In this document: one piece after another, positions 15,727 to 23,193 of the stretch | How positions within the stretch are numbered: the first letter of the stretch is position 1 | Layout: each line of letters begins with the position of its first letter | Assembly: GCA_003140075.1 (NCBI GenBank) | Contig: PLIO01000198.1 | Location: forward strand, 1 to 49,232 | Direction of reading: 5' to 3' | DNA: 49,232 bases | From: Acidobacteriaceae bacterium | GTDB taxonomy: Bacteria; Acidobacteriota; Terriglobia; Terriglobales; Acidobacteriaceae | Made by a program: the position numbers and the translations under genes | Notes under the pieces: model-generated | Database searches by the model: none | Told to the model about the DNA's origin: nothing | Seen by the model: the letters and a program-made list of their open reading frames with translations, nothing else

Positions 15727-16995
15727 CTACTGGCTCTTGCCGAACACATATCCGGCTCCGTCCTTGGCGAGGCTTCCCCTAGGCCAGCCGGGGCTTCCCA
15801 CCGCGATCACGCCGTCGCCAATGAAGACGGAATAGCCGAAGTTATCGTTAGCGGTCCCATCAGAGGCGGCGATCGCCTCGGCCCGCGAGCTGCTTTGCCA
15901 TCCTCCAGTCGGCTCGGAGAACAAATACGCAAGCCCTTGGACACCGTGCTCAAAGGGAGCGCCCGCGACCATTGTTTGTCTGCTGAGCGCAACAGAAAAA
16001 CCCAGCTCACTTCCTGCCTTCGCGCCACTAGCAGTGAGTTCGGCTGTTTCGGTCATGGTCTTCGGCCATCCCGATGAGGGCCGGGAGAATATGTAGGCCG
16101 CCCCCTCGTTCTGGCTAGAACCGACGGCTTCGTCTGGTGCTCCAACCGCTGCGGTTTCGCCGCTCACGGACACAGAGGTCCCAAAACCAGCTTTTCTCGT
16201 CCCGTTCGACGCCTCGAACTCCGTCGTTGGCGACCAGATTCCGCTCCAGCCTGCCGCAGGCTGTACAAAGAGATACGCCGCTCCTTGCTCCACCCCACCG
16301 ACTTTCACTTCGAACGCCCCGACGACGATGTTATGGCCGCTAATCGCGACGGACTGCCCAAAAAAAGTATTCGGAGCAGTGGATAGAAGCTCGGCCGTCT
16401 CGGTCATGTCTGTCCAACCCGTAGAAGGCTCGACATATACGAAGGCAGCCCCCTCCCCGCGCGCTCCCACGCTCGCGGTCGGTATACCAACCACTATGGT
16501 GCCGCCCTCAATTCCGAGGCCCTGAACCGAATCCCCGGTTCCGACGGACGTGGTCAACTCGCCTGCCGGGGCCGGATTACCCGACGGATTCACATAAACG
16601 TAGGCGGCGGCCTCTTGGCTACTGGCATCAAATCCGCCAACCACGATCGTGTCGCCACTAACCGCAACCGGGTATCCAAAGCCACCGCCGGTACCCTTGC
16701 CCGTAGGCGGCGTCAAGGTGGCTACCTGCGTGAGGTTCCCCCAATCTCCGTTCGCTGCCAAGTACACGTAGACAGCGCCACAATTCTCGCAGGCCGCAGA
16801 GGAGAACGGCAAACCAACAACCAAAGTGTCTCCGCTCACTGCGACGGAAGCCCCAAAATCATCCCCCGCCTGCGAGCCAGCGACTTCCGCTAGCTGCTGG
16901 AAGGCACTGTCTTGGATCGGATGCGCGAGGGGACGCTGCGCAAGGGCGGGCAGAGGGAGGCACAATAACAGGGTAAGGGTCAGATTAATTTTCAC
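15727..16995 (-). CDS. Secreted seven-repeat FG-GAP (integrin-alpha-like) beta-propeller
   Basis: I place the start at the GTG at 16995, giving 422 residues, because GGAGG lies five bases before it and the product then begins with a good signal peptide (VKINLTLTLLLCLPLPALA). An upstream ATG at 17085 would add a hydrophilic leader. The mature protein has seven repeats of the form GxxFGxSVAVSGDTxVVGAP, the number needed for a closed propeller, and nothing else. Such proteins are usually exported and bind other proteins or surfaces. Classic Ca-binding DxDxDG loops are mostly absent. It converges with the Cys-rich secreted gene; both may be surface proteins of the same inserted segment. Confidence 0.85.
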   Translation of the reverse strand: MKINLTLTLLLCLPLPALAQRPLAHPIQDSAFQQLAEVAGSQAGDDFGASVAVSGDTLVVGLPFSSAACENCGAVYVYLAANGDWGNLTQVATLTPPTGKGTGGGFGYPVAVSGDTIVVGGFDASSQEAAAYVYVNPSGNPAPAGELTTSVGTGDSVQGLGIEGGTIVVGIPTASVGARGEGAAFVYVEPSTGWTDMTETAELLSTAPNTFFGQSVAISGHNIVVGAFEVKVGGVEQGAAYLFVQPAAGWSGIWSPTTEFEASNGTRKAGFGTSVSVSGETAAVGAPDEAVGSSQNEGAAYIFSRPSSGWPKTMTETAELTASGAKAGSELGFSVALSRQTMVAGAPFEHGVQGLAYLFSEPTGGWQSSSRAEAIAASDGTANDNFGYSVFIGDGVIAVGSPGWPRGSLAKDGAGYVFGKSQ

Positions 16996-17092
16996 AAGGA
17001 CCTCCAGCGGACAAGCGAAGGAGCGTCCCGGGAGAGTGACGAAGACGCAAACAAGAAGGTACTCCGCCATGCGTGACAGTGTCAACTGAATC

Positions 17093-17100
17093 CTTGGGAG
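17093..17100. repeat. 8-bp target-site duplication (left) of the IS1-family element
   Basis: CTTGGGAG directly precedes the left inverted repeat and is repeated directly after the right one (19653-19660). Eight bases is within the range made by IS1-family elements. Confidence 0.85.
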
Positions 17101-17117
17101 GGTAGTGTCCTAATTTG
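17101..17117 (+). repeat. Left terminal inverted repeat of the IS1-family element
   Basis: GGTAGTGTCCTAATTTG matches the reverse complement of 19636-19652 at 17 of 17 bases. Confidence 0.92.
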
Positions 17118-17136
17118 GATTTTTGGGCTATTGCTG

Positions 17137-18267
17137 CTATTTCACTATGTCGTTTCCCCACCCACGGTTTTGGGTAAGCCTCAGCCAATCAAGCGGGATG
17201 GTAACAGTTCCGTTCTCTTGGGTAATTGTGGCCGGAATGTCGGTGGCTTTCTTGGTTTTGCGGTCAAAGTGAATGTTGTATCCAAACATTTCTCGCCCTT
17301 TAATCAGCGGAAGAAGCTCATAAACAAACCCCGTGTAATAGAGAGCTTCGGAGGTGAACGATTTGTATTGTATGCATCCGATCACGGAAGAGGGGATGGG
17401 ATAAATGAACTGTTCTTGAGAGGGCGGCGGTCCGCCTTTATCCCACCGAAAAGACTCCGAGTAGCCAGTTCCTGCTGGTTTTCTCTCGACAAGCGTGAGT
17501 TGCCTGAGTTTGATGCTAATAGTTTGGGTCTCTTCTTCCCCAAGCGTTTTGGTGGGAAACAAAATCTGCCCGTATTTACCGGCGTCCTTGGGGGTAGGAA
17601 CGTTCATCGTACACAATCTACGAATTTCTTGACGCTCGGTAGAGCGTTCTCCGAGTTCAACCCAAAGCGAGACCTCTCTGGCGGGAGTCTTGCCGACATT
17701 TGTAGCAACGACGTAGACCTGCGAATGCGCCTCGCCATTAATGTCGATGGTCATTCCCCCGGTTATTGCGATCTTAGACAGCTCAAGCCAAGGTCGCGCC
17801 CCGATCTCGGTCTGTCGCTGAATGGCGTTGACGCTATCCTGCGCAGCTTTTGCCTGCTCTTGGGCAATGGAAAGCTGTCTTGCGGCGTTGGCGCTAGATT
17901 CTGCGGAGTCTCTCCTCGCCTGACGGGCAGCGATAGCCAAGATGTCAGTCTGGGAGGACATTTCCTTGAATTGATCCCAGAACACTACAGCGGTTCCGGT
18001 AATAGCAAAGAGTGTAAGGCCGACGAAAACGGCATTAAGTCGCGCCCATCGCAGCGAAAGACGCTCGAATTCTCCAAACTTTTTGCGCTCGCAATCGCTG
18101 GGTGTTTCTTCGGATGGCTTGCCTCCGATGTTCTCCTGGATAATGGGCGCTTGGGAGGCAGATTCGAGCACTTGCTCTGGGGCTGGCGCGGAGTCGGCAT
18201 TTCGGAGCGGGAGCGGCTCCTGCTCGTGGCTCTGGGGCTTGTTATCGTCGCCGTTTGTTGGCTCCAT
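17137..18267 (-). CDS. IS passenger: single-span membrane protein with coiled coil, function unknown
   Basis: This 376-residue protein has a polar N-terminal tail (1-70, Glu/Pro/Ser-rich), one membrane span (about 78-97, LNAVFVGLTLFAITGTAVVF), an Ala/Gln-rich coiled-coil region (about 100-155) and a C-terminal beta-rich domain starting at RPWLELSKI. I do not recognise a named family, although proteins with this layout are seen as lone hypothetical genes in many soil bacteria. Its stop lies 20 bp inside the left inverted repeat, so it belongs to the element. It is divergent from the transposase and shares its 63-bp promoter region. A very long open frame on the opposite strand (17131 onward) is an antisense shadow that fuses into the transposase frame. 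Confidence 0.85.
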   Translation of the reverse strand: MEPTNGDDNKPQSHEQEPLPLRNADSAPAPEQVLESASQAPIIQENIGGKPSEETPSDCERKKFGEFERLSLRWARLNAVFVGLTLFAITGTAVVFWDQFKEMSSQTDILAIAARQARRDSAESSANAARQLSIAQEQAKAAQDSVNAIQRQTEIGARPWLELSKIAITGGMTIDINGEAHSQVYVVATNVGKTPAREVSLWVELGERSTERQEIRRLCTMNVPTPKDAGKYGQILFPTKTLGEEETQTISIKLRQLTLVERKPAGTGYSESFRWDKGGPPPSQEQFIYPIPSSVIGCIQYKSFTSEALYYTGFVYELLPLIKGREMFGYNIHFDRKTKKATDIPATITQENGTVTIPLDWLRLTQNRGWGNDIVK

Positions 18268-18330
18268 TTTTTCTTAATTGTAACACGAAAAGACTTGACA
18301 GATGCTATTTTGTGTAATACAGTTAATCTC

Positions 18331-19158
18331 ATGGCAAACGTAGTGAGCGCCGAAAAGCAATCCGCGATAATCGCAGCCTTGGCCGAAGGTTCTAGCATCC
18401 GCTCTATCGAGCGCATCACGGGCGTACACCGCGATACGATCATGCGGTTAGGTGTCCGCGTGGGCAAAGGTTGCGAGATGCTAATGGATTCCAAGATGCA
18501 GGATTTAACCTGCAACTACCTCCAATTGGACGAACTCTGGGGATTCATTGGCAAGAAAGAACGGCATTGCTCGGTAGACGATAACCCCGAATACGGCGAC
18601 GTTTGGACGTTCTGCGCAATTGACTCCGAAACCAAGCTAGTGCCGTCGTTTAAGTGTGGGAAGCGTAATCACGAAACTGCAAATGCTTTTGTGCAGGACA
18701 TTGCCAACCGCGTTCGTAATCGCGTGCAAATCTCAACCGATGCTCTAGGGGCATATGGTGAAGCTGTAGAACGGGCCTTTGGCGCAAATGTTGATTATGG
18801 CCAGATCGTGAAGGTGTATACGCACGATGCCGCACAGCACCCAGAGCGGAAATATAGCGCCCCGCACTTCGCCTCTGCGTACCGTAGGCCCATTGCTGGC
18901 AATCCAGAGCGGGAGTTTATTTCTACTAGCCACATCGAGCGGCTGAACGCCACCACGCGCCTACACGTAAAACGGCTGTCTCGCCTTACGCTGGCCTTCA
19001 GCAAGAAGTTTGAGAACTTCCAAGCCGCCGTTGCGTTGCACTTTGCCTATTACAATTTCGTGCTCCGTCACAATACGCTGCGATGTACTCCGGCAATGGC
19101 AGCAGGGGTAGAGCGGGACTTTTGGACTGTGGCCGATCTGGTAGAGGCTACCGCGTGA
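18331..19158 (+). CDS. IS1-family DDE transposase
   Basis: The 275-residue protein has an N-terminal helix-turn-helix (about 20-45, SSIRSIERITGVHRDTIMRL) and an IS1-type catalytic core. Likely acidic residues are Asp67 in LQLDELWGF, Asp137 in STDALGAYG and Glu203 in SHIERLNATTR, followed by the typical RLTLAFSKKFENF. The frame is open much further upstream (from 17131), but that part is antisense to the membrane-protein gene, so I start at the ATG at 18331 (MANVVSAEKQ). A TTGACA at 18295-18300 may be its -35 box, though the spacing to TAATAC (18315) is short. Unlike classical IS1, no InsA/InsB frameshift is needed. The stop overlaps the next gene's start (GTGA). Confidence 0.92.
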   Translation: MANVVSAEKQSAIIAALAEGSSIRSIERITGVHRDTIMRLGVRVGKGCEMLMDSKMQDLTCNYLQLDELWGFIGKKERHCSVDDNPEYGDVWTFCAIDSETKLVPSFKCGKRNHETANAFVQDIANRVRNRVQISTDALGAYGEAVERAFGANVDYGQIVKVYTHDAAQHPERKYSAPHFASAYRRPIAGNPEREFISTSHIERLNATTRLHVKRLSRLTLAFSKKFENFQAAVALHFAYYNFVLRHNTLRCTPAMAAGVERDFWTVADLVEATA

Positions 19159-19466
19159 GCTATATCCAGGAATTGCGCGACGTAATCCGCCGTTTGCACG
19201 GCGCTGAGGCTGCGCACGTTGAAAGCGTGCCAGTGAAAGAAGTCTTTCAGGGGCAAACGGTTTGGGAGGGGATTGTTGAGGTATTCGATTTAGCAGGGCA
19301 CGCGACGGCGCACAGAGTGTACGCATGGGCGCATGAGACGGATGACCCAGACAAACCTATTCGGCATGTCACGGTGCTGCACCTTCATCCCATCAATTCG
19401 GCTCAGGATGCGGTGAAGGCTGCAATCATGCAAGAGGCGAGGAATCTTGGCACAGAAGAAAGCTAA
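19155..19466 (+). CDS. IS passenger: small protein of unknown function coupled to the transposase
   Basis: The gene starts with GTG inside the transposase stop (GTGA, 4-bp overlap), a sign of translational coupling, and encodes 103 residues (VSYIQELRDVIRRLHGAEAA at the N-terminus). It reads as a compact alpha/beta protein without signal peptide or membrane span, containing a WEGIVEVFDL strand, YAWAHETDD and a C-terminal helix (AVKAAIMQEARN). The family is not one I can name with confidence. I have the impression that similar small proteins follow IS1-type transposases in other soil bacteria. Its last 20 bp overlap the next gene, so the three form one operon. Confidence 0.75.
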   Translation: MSYIQELRDVIRRLHGAEAAHVESVPVKEVFQGQTVWEGIVEVFDLAGHATAHRVYAWAHETDDPDKPIRHVTVLHLHPINSAQDAVKAAIMQEARNLGTEES

Positions 19467-19629
19467 AATCGGACGGCCCAAACTACCAAAAGGCGAAGCG
19501 AAGGGCAGAATCGTGCCCGTGCGCTTTGCGCCGGACGATCTAAAGGCTATCGCAGCCAAAGCCAGAGCCAGCAAGCAGAACGTGTCGGAGTGGATTCGTA
19601 GCACGCTGAGGGCCGCTGCCAATGCCTGA
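19447..19629 (+). CDS. IS passenger: ribbon-helix-helix-like DNA-binding protein
   Basis: This 60-residue basic protein starts at a TTG (19447) with GAGG five bases upstream (19438-19441) and overlaps the preceding gene by 20 bp. After a basic tail (KKAKIGRPKLPKGEAKG) comes a strand (RIVPVRFAPDD) and two helices (LKAIAAKARASK, VSEWIRSTLRAAA), the layout of Arc/MetJ/CopG ribbon-helix-helix repressors. Such proteins often autorepress their operon or bind element ends, so it may control the transposase. This role is inferred from position. Its end lies 6 bp before the right inverted repeat. Confidence 0.7.
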   Translation: MAQKKAKIGRPKLPKGEAKGRIVPVRFAPDDLKAIAAKARASKQNVSEWIRSTLRAAANA

Positions 19630-19635
19630 AAAGTT

Positions 19636-19652
19636 CAAATTAGGACACTACC
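19636..19652 (-). repeat. Right terminal inverted repeat of the IS1-family element
   Basis: CAAATTAGGACACTACC is the exact complement of 17101-17117. The 8-bp target duplication CTTGGGAG follows at 19653-19660. Confidence 0.92.
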
Positions 19653-19660
19653 CTTGGGAG

Positions 19661-19755
19661 GGTGCGGCCCAAGCTGGGCACACCGTCGCCCCTCTCCTGA
19701 GTCAAACCGCCTCGTCAGTCACCCTGAACGCCGTGCCGGGGAACGTGGAGTCATT
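19661..19755. repeat. 95-bp direct repeat, copy 2 (3' flank of the intact tRNA-Lys)
   Basis: It matches 13519-13613 with a single mismatch. It lies between the right end of the IS1-family element and the tRNA-Lys gene. The copy starts exactly where the IS target duplication ends. Confidence 0.9.
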
Positions 19756-19761
19756 GAAGAA

Positions 19762-19837
19762 TGGTGAGCGCGGCAGGATTCGAACCTGCGACCCATGCCT
19801 TAAAAGGGCATTGCTCTACCAACTGAGCTACGCGCCC
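19762..19837 (-). tRNA. tRNA-Lys (anticodon TTT)
   Basis: Read on the minus strand this is a full cloverleaf: acceptor GGGCGCG pairing with CGCGCTC (one G-T wobble), D-arm GCTC/GAGC, anticodon stem ATGCC/GGCAT with loop CTTTTAA (anticodon TTT, Lys), T-arm GCAGG/CCTGC with TTCGAAT, and an encoded CCA (19762-19764). It is the only intact tRNA seen. Its 5' half recurs at 43856-43894 and its 3' part, with flank, at 13519-13643, so this gene has served as an integration site. Confidence 0.95.
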
Positions 19838-19838
19838 A
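19800..19838. repeat. 39-bp direct repeat (5' half of tRNA-Lys), left copy; putative attachment site
   Basis: TTAAAAGGGCATTGCTC... through CTACGCGCCCA matches 43856-43894 at 38 of 39 bases. The match begins in the anticodon loop and ends one base past the tRNA 5' end. A tyrosine-recombinase pseudogene starts 31 bp beyond it, the usual position of an integrase relative to its attachment site. Confidence 0.8.
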
Positions 19839-19869
19839 CAGTACAGCAAACTAAAAGAATACAAATAGC

Positions 19870-21057
19870 TTAACTCACAGCCACCGTCCGCTCCGGTTTG
19901 ATCGATTTAGTGCCGGTGGCAGTAGCGGTGGCACTTGGTTCGGCCGGAGCGGTTCCTGGCTCTTTCCGGCTTGCGACAACTGAAAAGGACACCAAACGAT
20001 CCATCGCGTCCTGATTGTGAGCTGGCGCGAGATGTGCGTACCGCTTCGTCCTCTGGATTGTCCTGTGCCCCATAAGTATCCGAAATCGTCAGAAGATCCA
20101 CTCCCGCCATCGCGAGCCTGCTCGCAAATGTGTGGCGGAGACAGTACCAAGTGAAGTCCCGAAGACCAGCTTCCTCGACTGCCGGATCGAACCAGTGCTT
20201 GTACCCTCGCAAGGGCTGCCCTTGTATGTTAACAAAAACCCGGACTTCTGGGTTTACCGGACGCTGCTGAAGCACCTTGAACGCTGCGAGCGCGATGGCA
20301 CTCAAGCGAATGTGGCGCGGCTTTCCGGTTTTCGTCTTGCGTAAGCTCACGAAATTGTGAGCGAGATCAACCCTGGGCCAATCGAGGCCGTACTGTTCGC
20401 TAGGCCTCATGCCTGTGTGTAATGCGATCTCGAATTCTGGCATGTGCTCCGCATAGTTCTTGAGGATGACAGCACGCAAGCGTGACTCCTCATCCCCGTG
20501 TGGCTTAAGGCACTCCAACTCGGTCTCGCGCGGTGTGAACTGATTCAGAAACCGCACGCGCTCATTGTCCTCGGTTTTGTGCTTTAGCAGCTTCGCGGGG
20601 TTGCTCTCAATTTTATTGTTCTCCGTGCCGAGTCGATAGAGTAGGGAAAGCGTGGTCTTGTAGCGGTTATATGTTCCCGGTTTCCACTCCTGATTATCGA
20701 ACCAATCGCGGAGGTCCTTCACGGGACTGAGTGCTGTCCGGGTCCCGAACTGTTCCTTCAAGCGCCCGATGCGGTAGAGATCGAACTGCTGTCCCTGATT
20801 GTTGGTCTTGCAATATGCTTCTGCGTCCGCCGCCAACTCCGAAAACCGCACTACGCGAGAGCGAAGTTTTTCCGGGAGCTTCTTGCCGGTTAGCACTTCG
20901 GTCTTTCGCTTCCGATAGAGATCGATGGCATTGGCGCGGCTCCCAGCCTTCTCGCGACGTCGCCGTCCGCGTCGAAAAACTGGATCCACCAAATGCCGGA
21001 TCCGAGCTTTTTCTCGAATACACCGCGCACCTTCTTCGTACGACGTTGGCTCCTCAT
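19870..21057 (-). pseudogene. Tyrosine recombinase/integrase broken by two frameshifts
   Basis: On the minus strand an ATG at 21057 starts MRSQRRTKKVRGVFEKKLGS, an arm-type N-terminus continuing as WWIQFFDADG. Near 20950-20975 the frame must shift to continue as REKAGSRANAIDLYRKRKTE. The core-binding domain and the catalytic domain follow, with the first catalytic Arg in HTGMRPSE and the HxxR box LRHTFASRL. Near 20066-20080 a second shift, consistent with one extra base, is needed to reach MGHRTIQRTKRYAHLAP, which holds the last catalytic His and the nucleophile Tyr. The frame ends at the TAA at 19870. The Tyr is therefore out of frame with the other catalytic residues. Two independent shifts argue against a single sequencing error. 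It lies next to the tRNA-Lys attachment repeat. Confidence 0.88.
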
Positions 21058-21119
21058 GGTCGCCTTTCCCTCCCGCGCTTCGCTGCGCCCTTTGTCTTCT
21101 TCGGCCGCTCACCCAACTT

Positions 21120-21404
21120 GGCCCACTTACACGATTTCTGGAGCATCCCGAACTTGAGTTGAGCAATAACCTGGCGGAGAACTCCATGCGTCCGGTAGCT
21201 CTTGGTCGAAAGAATTGGTTGCACATCGGCAGCCCACAAGCGGGACCGAAGGTCGCGGCGATCCTCTCGGTCGTAGAAAGCTGCCGTCGGCTGCAAGTCC
21301 CGGTGCGCGATTACTTTTCCACGATTCTACCCGGGCTTGCCGATCTTCCGATCCGCTGCCTTCCAGACCTTACTCCCGCTGTGTGGGTCGTACGGCATTC
21401 ATAG
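21120..21404 (+). pseudogene. IS66-family transposase remnant (C-terminal end)
   Basis: From about 21126 the + frame reads LTRFLEHPELELSNNLAENS and continues with RPVALGRKNWLHIGS, the hallmark end of IS66-family TnpC transposases (NNLAEN followed by RPxALGRKNWL and a C-terminal helix after AAILSVVESC). Only about 90 C-terminal residues are present, ending at the stop at 21404. The DDE catalytic core and the TnpA and TnpB genes are absent, and the upstream bases are antisense to the integrase start. I saw no terminal inverted repeats. It is a leftover of an old insertion or a deletion junction next to the integrase pseudogene. Confidence 0.85.
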
Positions 21405-21702
21405 ACCCTGCCGACTATCGGGAATTATCGCGTAGTTGCCGGAATCGAAATGTTGAGTACAGTCACTTGTACGGTTTGCGCGTTGATCAGGCATTGGGGT
21501 TCGATCTCGGTGGGGCCTGTTGGTGGGCAAATTCGTTGTGTCGGGGGAAGGAGAAGCAGTACCATTTGCGAACCAGGGGTCCAGTTCGGAAATTCCGGCT
21601 AAGTTTGGCAGGTGACGCAGGGGTTTGCCTGGTGACGCGCCGTACTGCAGGTATACCCAACTGTGACATAACGAGGTCAAAATTTTCGGGGATCGAGTAG
21701 CG
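21405..21702. other. Gene-free interval after the IS66 remnant
   Basis: About 300 bases with no credible gene. A frame in the + direction (21215-21700) has no recognisable content. The interval presumably contains the promoter of the FAD oxidoreductase gene and perhaps the decayed right end of the IS66 element, but I could not identify either. Confidence 0.5.
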
Positions 21703-23079
21703 ATGCTGAACGAAGCGACAATTGCAGCTTTCAGAGCCAGCTTGCGCGGAGGGCTGATCGAGCCAGGCGATCCGGGTTACGACGCGGCTCGCAAGGTATA
21801 CAACGGGATGATCGACCGGCACCCACGACTGATTGCACTCTGCGCTGACGTGGCCGACGTCATGACGGCGGTGAAGTTCGGCCGCGAGCAGAAGCTGGTG
21901 GTGGCTATCCGCGGCGGCGGGCACAACGCGGGCGGGTTAGGAGTATGCGATGACGCACTGGTGATCGATCTTTCGCCGATGAACTATGTTCGCGTCGACC
22001 CAAAGAAGAAGACCGTGCTGGCCGGCGGCGGTGCCCTCTGGCGCGATGTGGACCATGCGACCCACGTGTTCGGTCTCGCTGTTCCTTCCGGCATCATTTC
22101 CACCACGGGCGTAGCTGGGTTAACCTTGGGCGGAGGAATCGGTTACTTGACTCGGCGCTATGGCCTGACCATCGACAACCTCCTCGCCGTCGAAATGGTC
22201 TTGGCCGACGGGCGGTTCGTTACCGCCAGCGCCAGGGAAAATGCCGACCTGTTCTGGGCCGTGCGCGGCGGGGGAGGCAACTTCGGCGTCGTTACGTCGT
22301 TTCTGTTCCAGGGACAACCCGTGCACACCAACTACGGCGGCCCAATGCTGTGGCCCATGGAAGACGCGGCCGAGATGATGCGCTGGTACCGCGATTTCAT
22401 CGCGAAGGCTCCTGATGACCTCTATGGTTTTTTTGCTTTCCTCACGGTGCCGCCAGAAGCTCCTTTCCCCGAACACCTGCAGAACAAAAAAATGTGCGGT
22501 ATCGTTTGGTGCTACACCGGACCGATCAAGAAGGCAGAAAAAGTGTTCAAGCCGATTCGGAGCTTCAAGACTCCGGCGCTCGACATGGTCGGCCCAATTC
22601 CACATCCGGTACTCCAGAGTTTGCACGACGGTCTTTATCCTCCGGGCCACCAGTGGTACTGGAAGGCAGATTTCGTTCGCACACTGCCGGACGAATCCAT
22701 CGCGATCCACGTGCAACACGCCGGGAACTTGCCGTCGATGCAGTCGACCATGCACCTGTACCCGATCAACGGCGCCGCTGGCCGCGTCAAGAGCAGCGCC
22801 ACACCGTGGGGTTACCGCGACGCGACTTGGAGTTCTGTGATTGTCGGGGTCGATCCCGATCCGGCGAACAATGAGAAAATCTCCACCTGGGCGAAGGAGT
22901 ATTGGAGCGCGCTTCATCCCTATTCGGCCGGTGGCGCGTACGTCAACTTCATGATGGAAGAGGGCGAAGACCGCATCCGAGCTACGTACGGCAAAAACTA
23001 CGACCGTCTGGCGAAAATCAAGAAGCGTTACGACCCGGGGAACCTGTTCCGCGTAAATCAGAACATCAAGCCGAAATGA
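21703..23079 (+). CDS. FAD-linked oxidoreductase, berberine-bridge-enzyme type
   Basis: This 458-residue enzyme has an FAD-binding PCMH-type domain (about 40-210) with VAIRGGGHNAGG, whose His74 is the expected site of covalent 8-alpha-FAD attachment, and GLTLGGGIGYLTRRYGLT. A substrate domain follows and the family's C-terminal tail ends it (YDRLAKIKKRYDPGNLFRVN). The second Cys used by bicovalent members is not seen near the GGGIGYL region, so flavin attachment is probably through His alone. Relatives oxidise sugars, alkaloids or other hydroxylated compounds with O2. There is no signal peptide. It is the first intact cargo gene after the integrase/IS66 debris and stands opposite the OsmC gene. 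Confidence 0.92.
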   Translation: MLNEATIAAFRASLRGGLIEPGDPGYDAARKVYNGMIDRHPRLIALCADVADVMTAVKFGREQKLVVAIRGGGHNAGGLGVCDDALVIDLSPMNYVRVDPKKKTVLAGGGALWRDVDHATHVFGLAVPSGIISTTGVAGLTLGGGIGYLTRRYGLTIDNLLAVEMVLADGRFVTASARENADLFWAVRGGGGNFGVVTSFLFQGQPVHTNYGGPMLWPMEDAAEMMRWYRDFIAKAPDDLYGFFAFLTVPPEAPFPEHLQNKKMCGIVWCYTGPIKKAEKVFKPIRSFKTPALDMVGPIPHPVLQSLHDGLYPPGHQWYWKADFVRTLPDESIAIHVQHAGNLPSMQSTMHLYPINGAAGRVKSSATPWGYRDATWSSVIVGVDPDPANNEKISTWAKEYWSALHPYSAGGAYVNFMMEEGEDRIRATYGKNYDRLAKIKKRYDPGNLFRVNQNIKPK

Positions 23080-23108
23080 AAACTGGAATTTCTTGTCGCT
23101 CGTGTGGT

Positions 23109-23127
23109 GACGGGGCTTTGCCCCGTC
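23109..23127. terminator. Hairpin between the convergent FAD oxidoreductase and OsmC genes
   Basis: GACGGGGC and GCCCCGTC pair perfectly over a TTT loop. No T-run follows on either strand, so it would have to work as a factor-assisted stop, or it may be a REP-like element. Its position between two convergent stop codons favours a termination role. Confidence 0.45.
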
Positions 23128-23193
23128 CAATCCGAAGCACAAATCAGCAGTCTCCGGAGGCCCCGGCAACTCTGGAGTCGCGCTAGATCTTTC

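Larger units (their letters stand above)
17101..19652. mobile_element. Complete IS1-family element with three passenger genes
   Basis: The ends are perfect 17-bp inverted repeats (GGTAGTGTCCTAATTTG at 17101-17117 and its complement at 19636-19652) flanked by an 8-bp target duplication (CTTGGGAG). Similarity of the ends continues imperfectly inward. Inside are a single-frame IS1-type transposase (18331-19158), two small genes coupled to it, and a divergent membrane-protein gene that begins 63 bp from the transposase. At 2552 bp it is much larger than classical IS1 (under 0.8 kb), and about two thirds of it is not transposase. All frames are open and the ends and target duplication are intact, so insertion looks recent. 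Confidence 0.9.

Noticed and set aside
17131..18330. Long + strand open frame leading into the IS1-family transposase (would give a 675-residue protein)
   Set aside because: The first 400 codons are antisense to the membrane-protein gene and have no family resemblance; the transposase has a complete N-terminus from the ATG at 18331.
21058..21702. A complete IS66 element
   Set aside because: Only about 90 C-terminal transposase residues remain; no catalytic core, accessory genes or terminal repeats were found.
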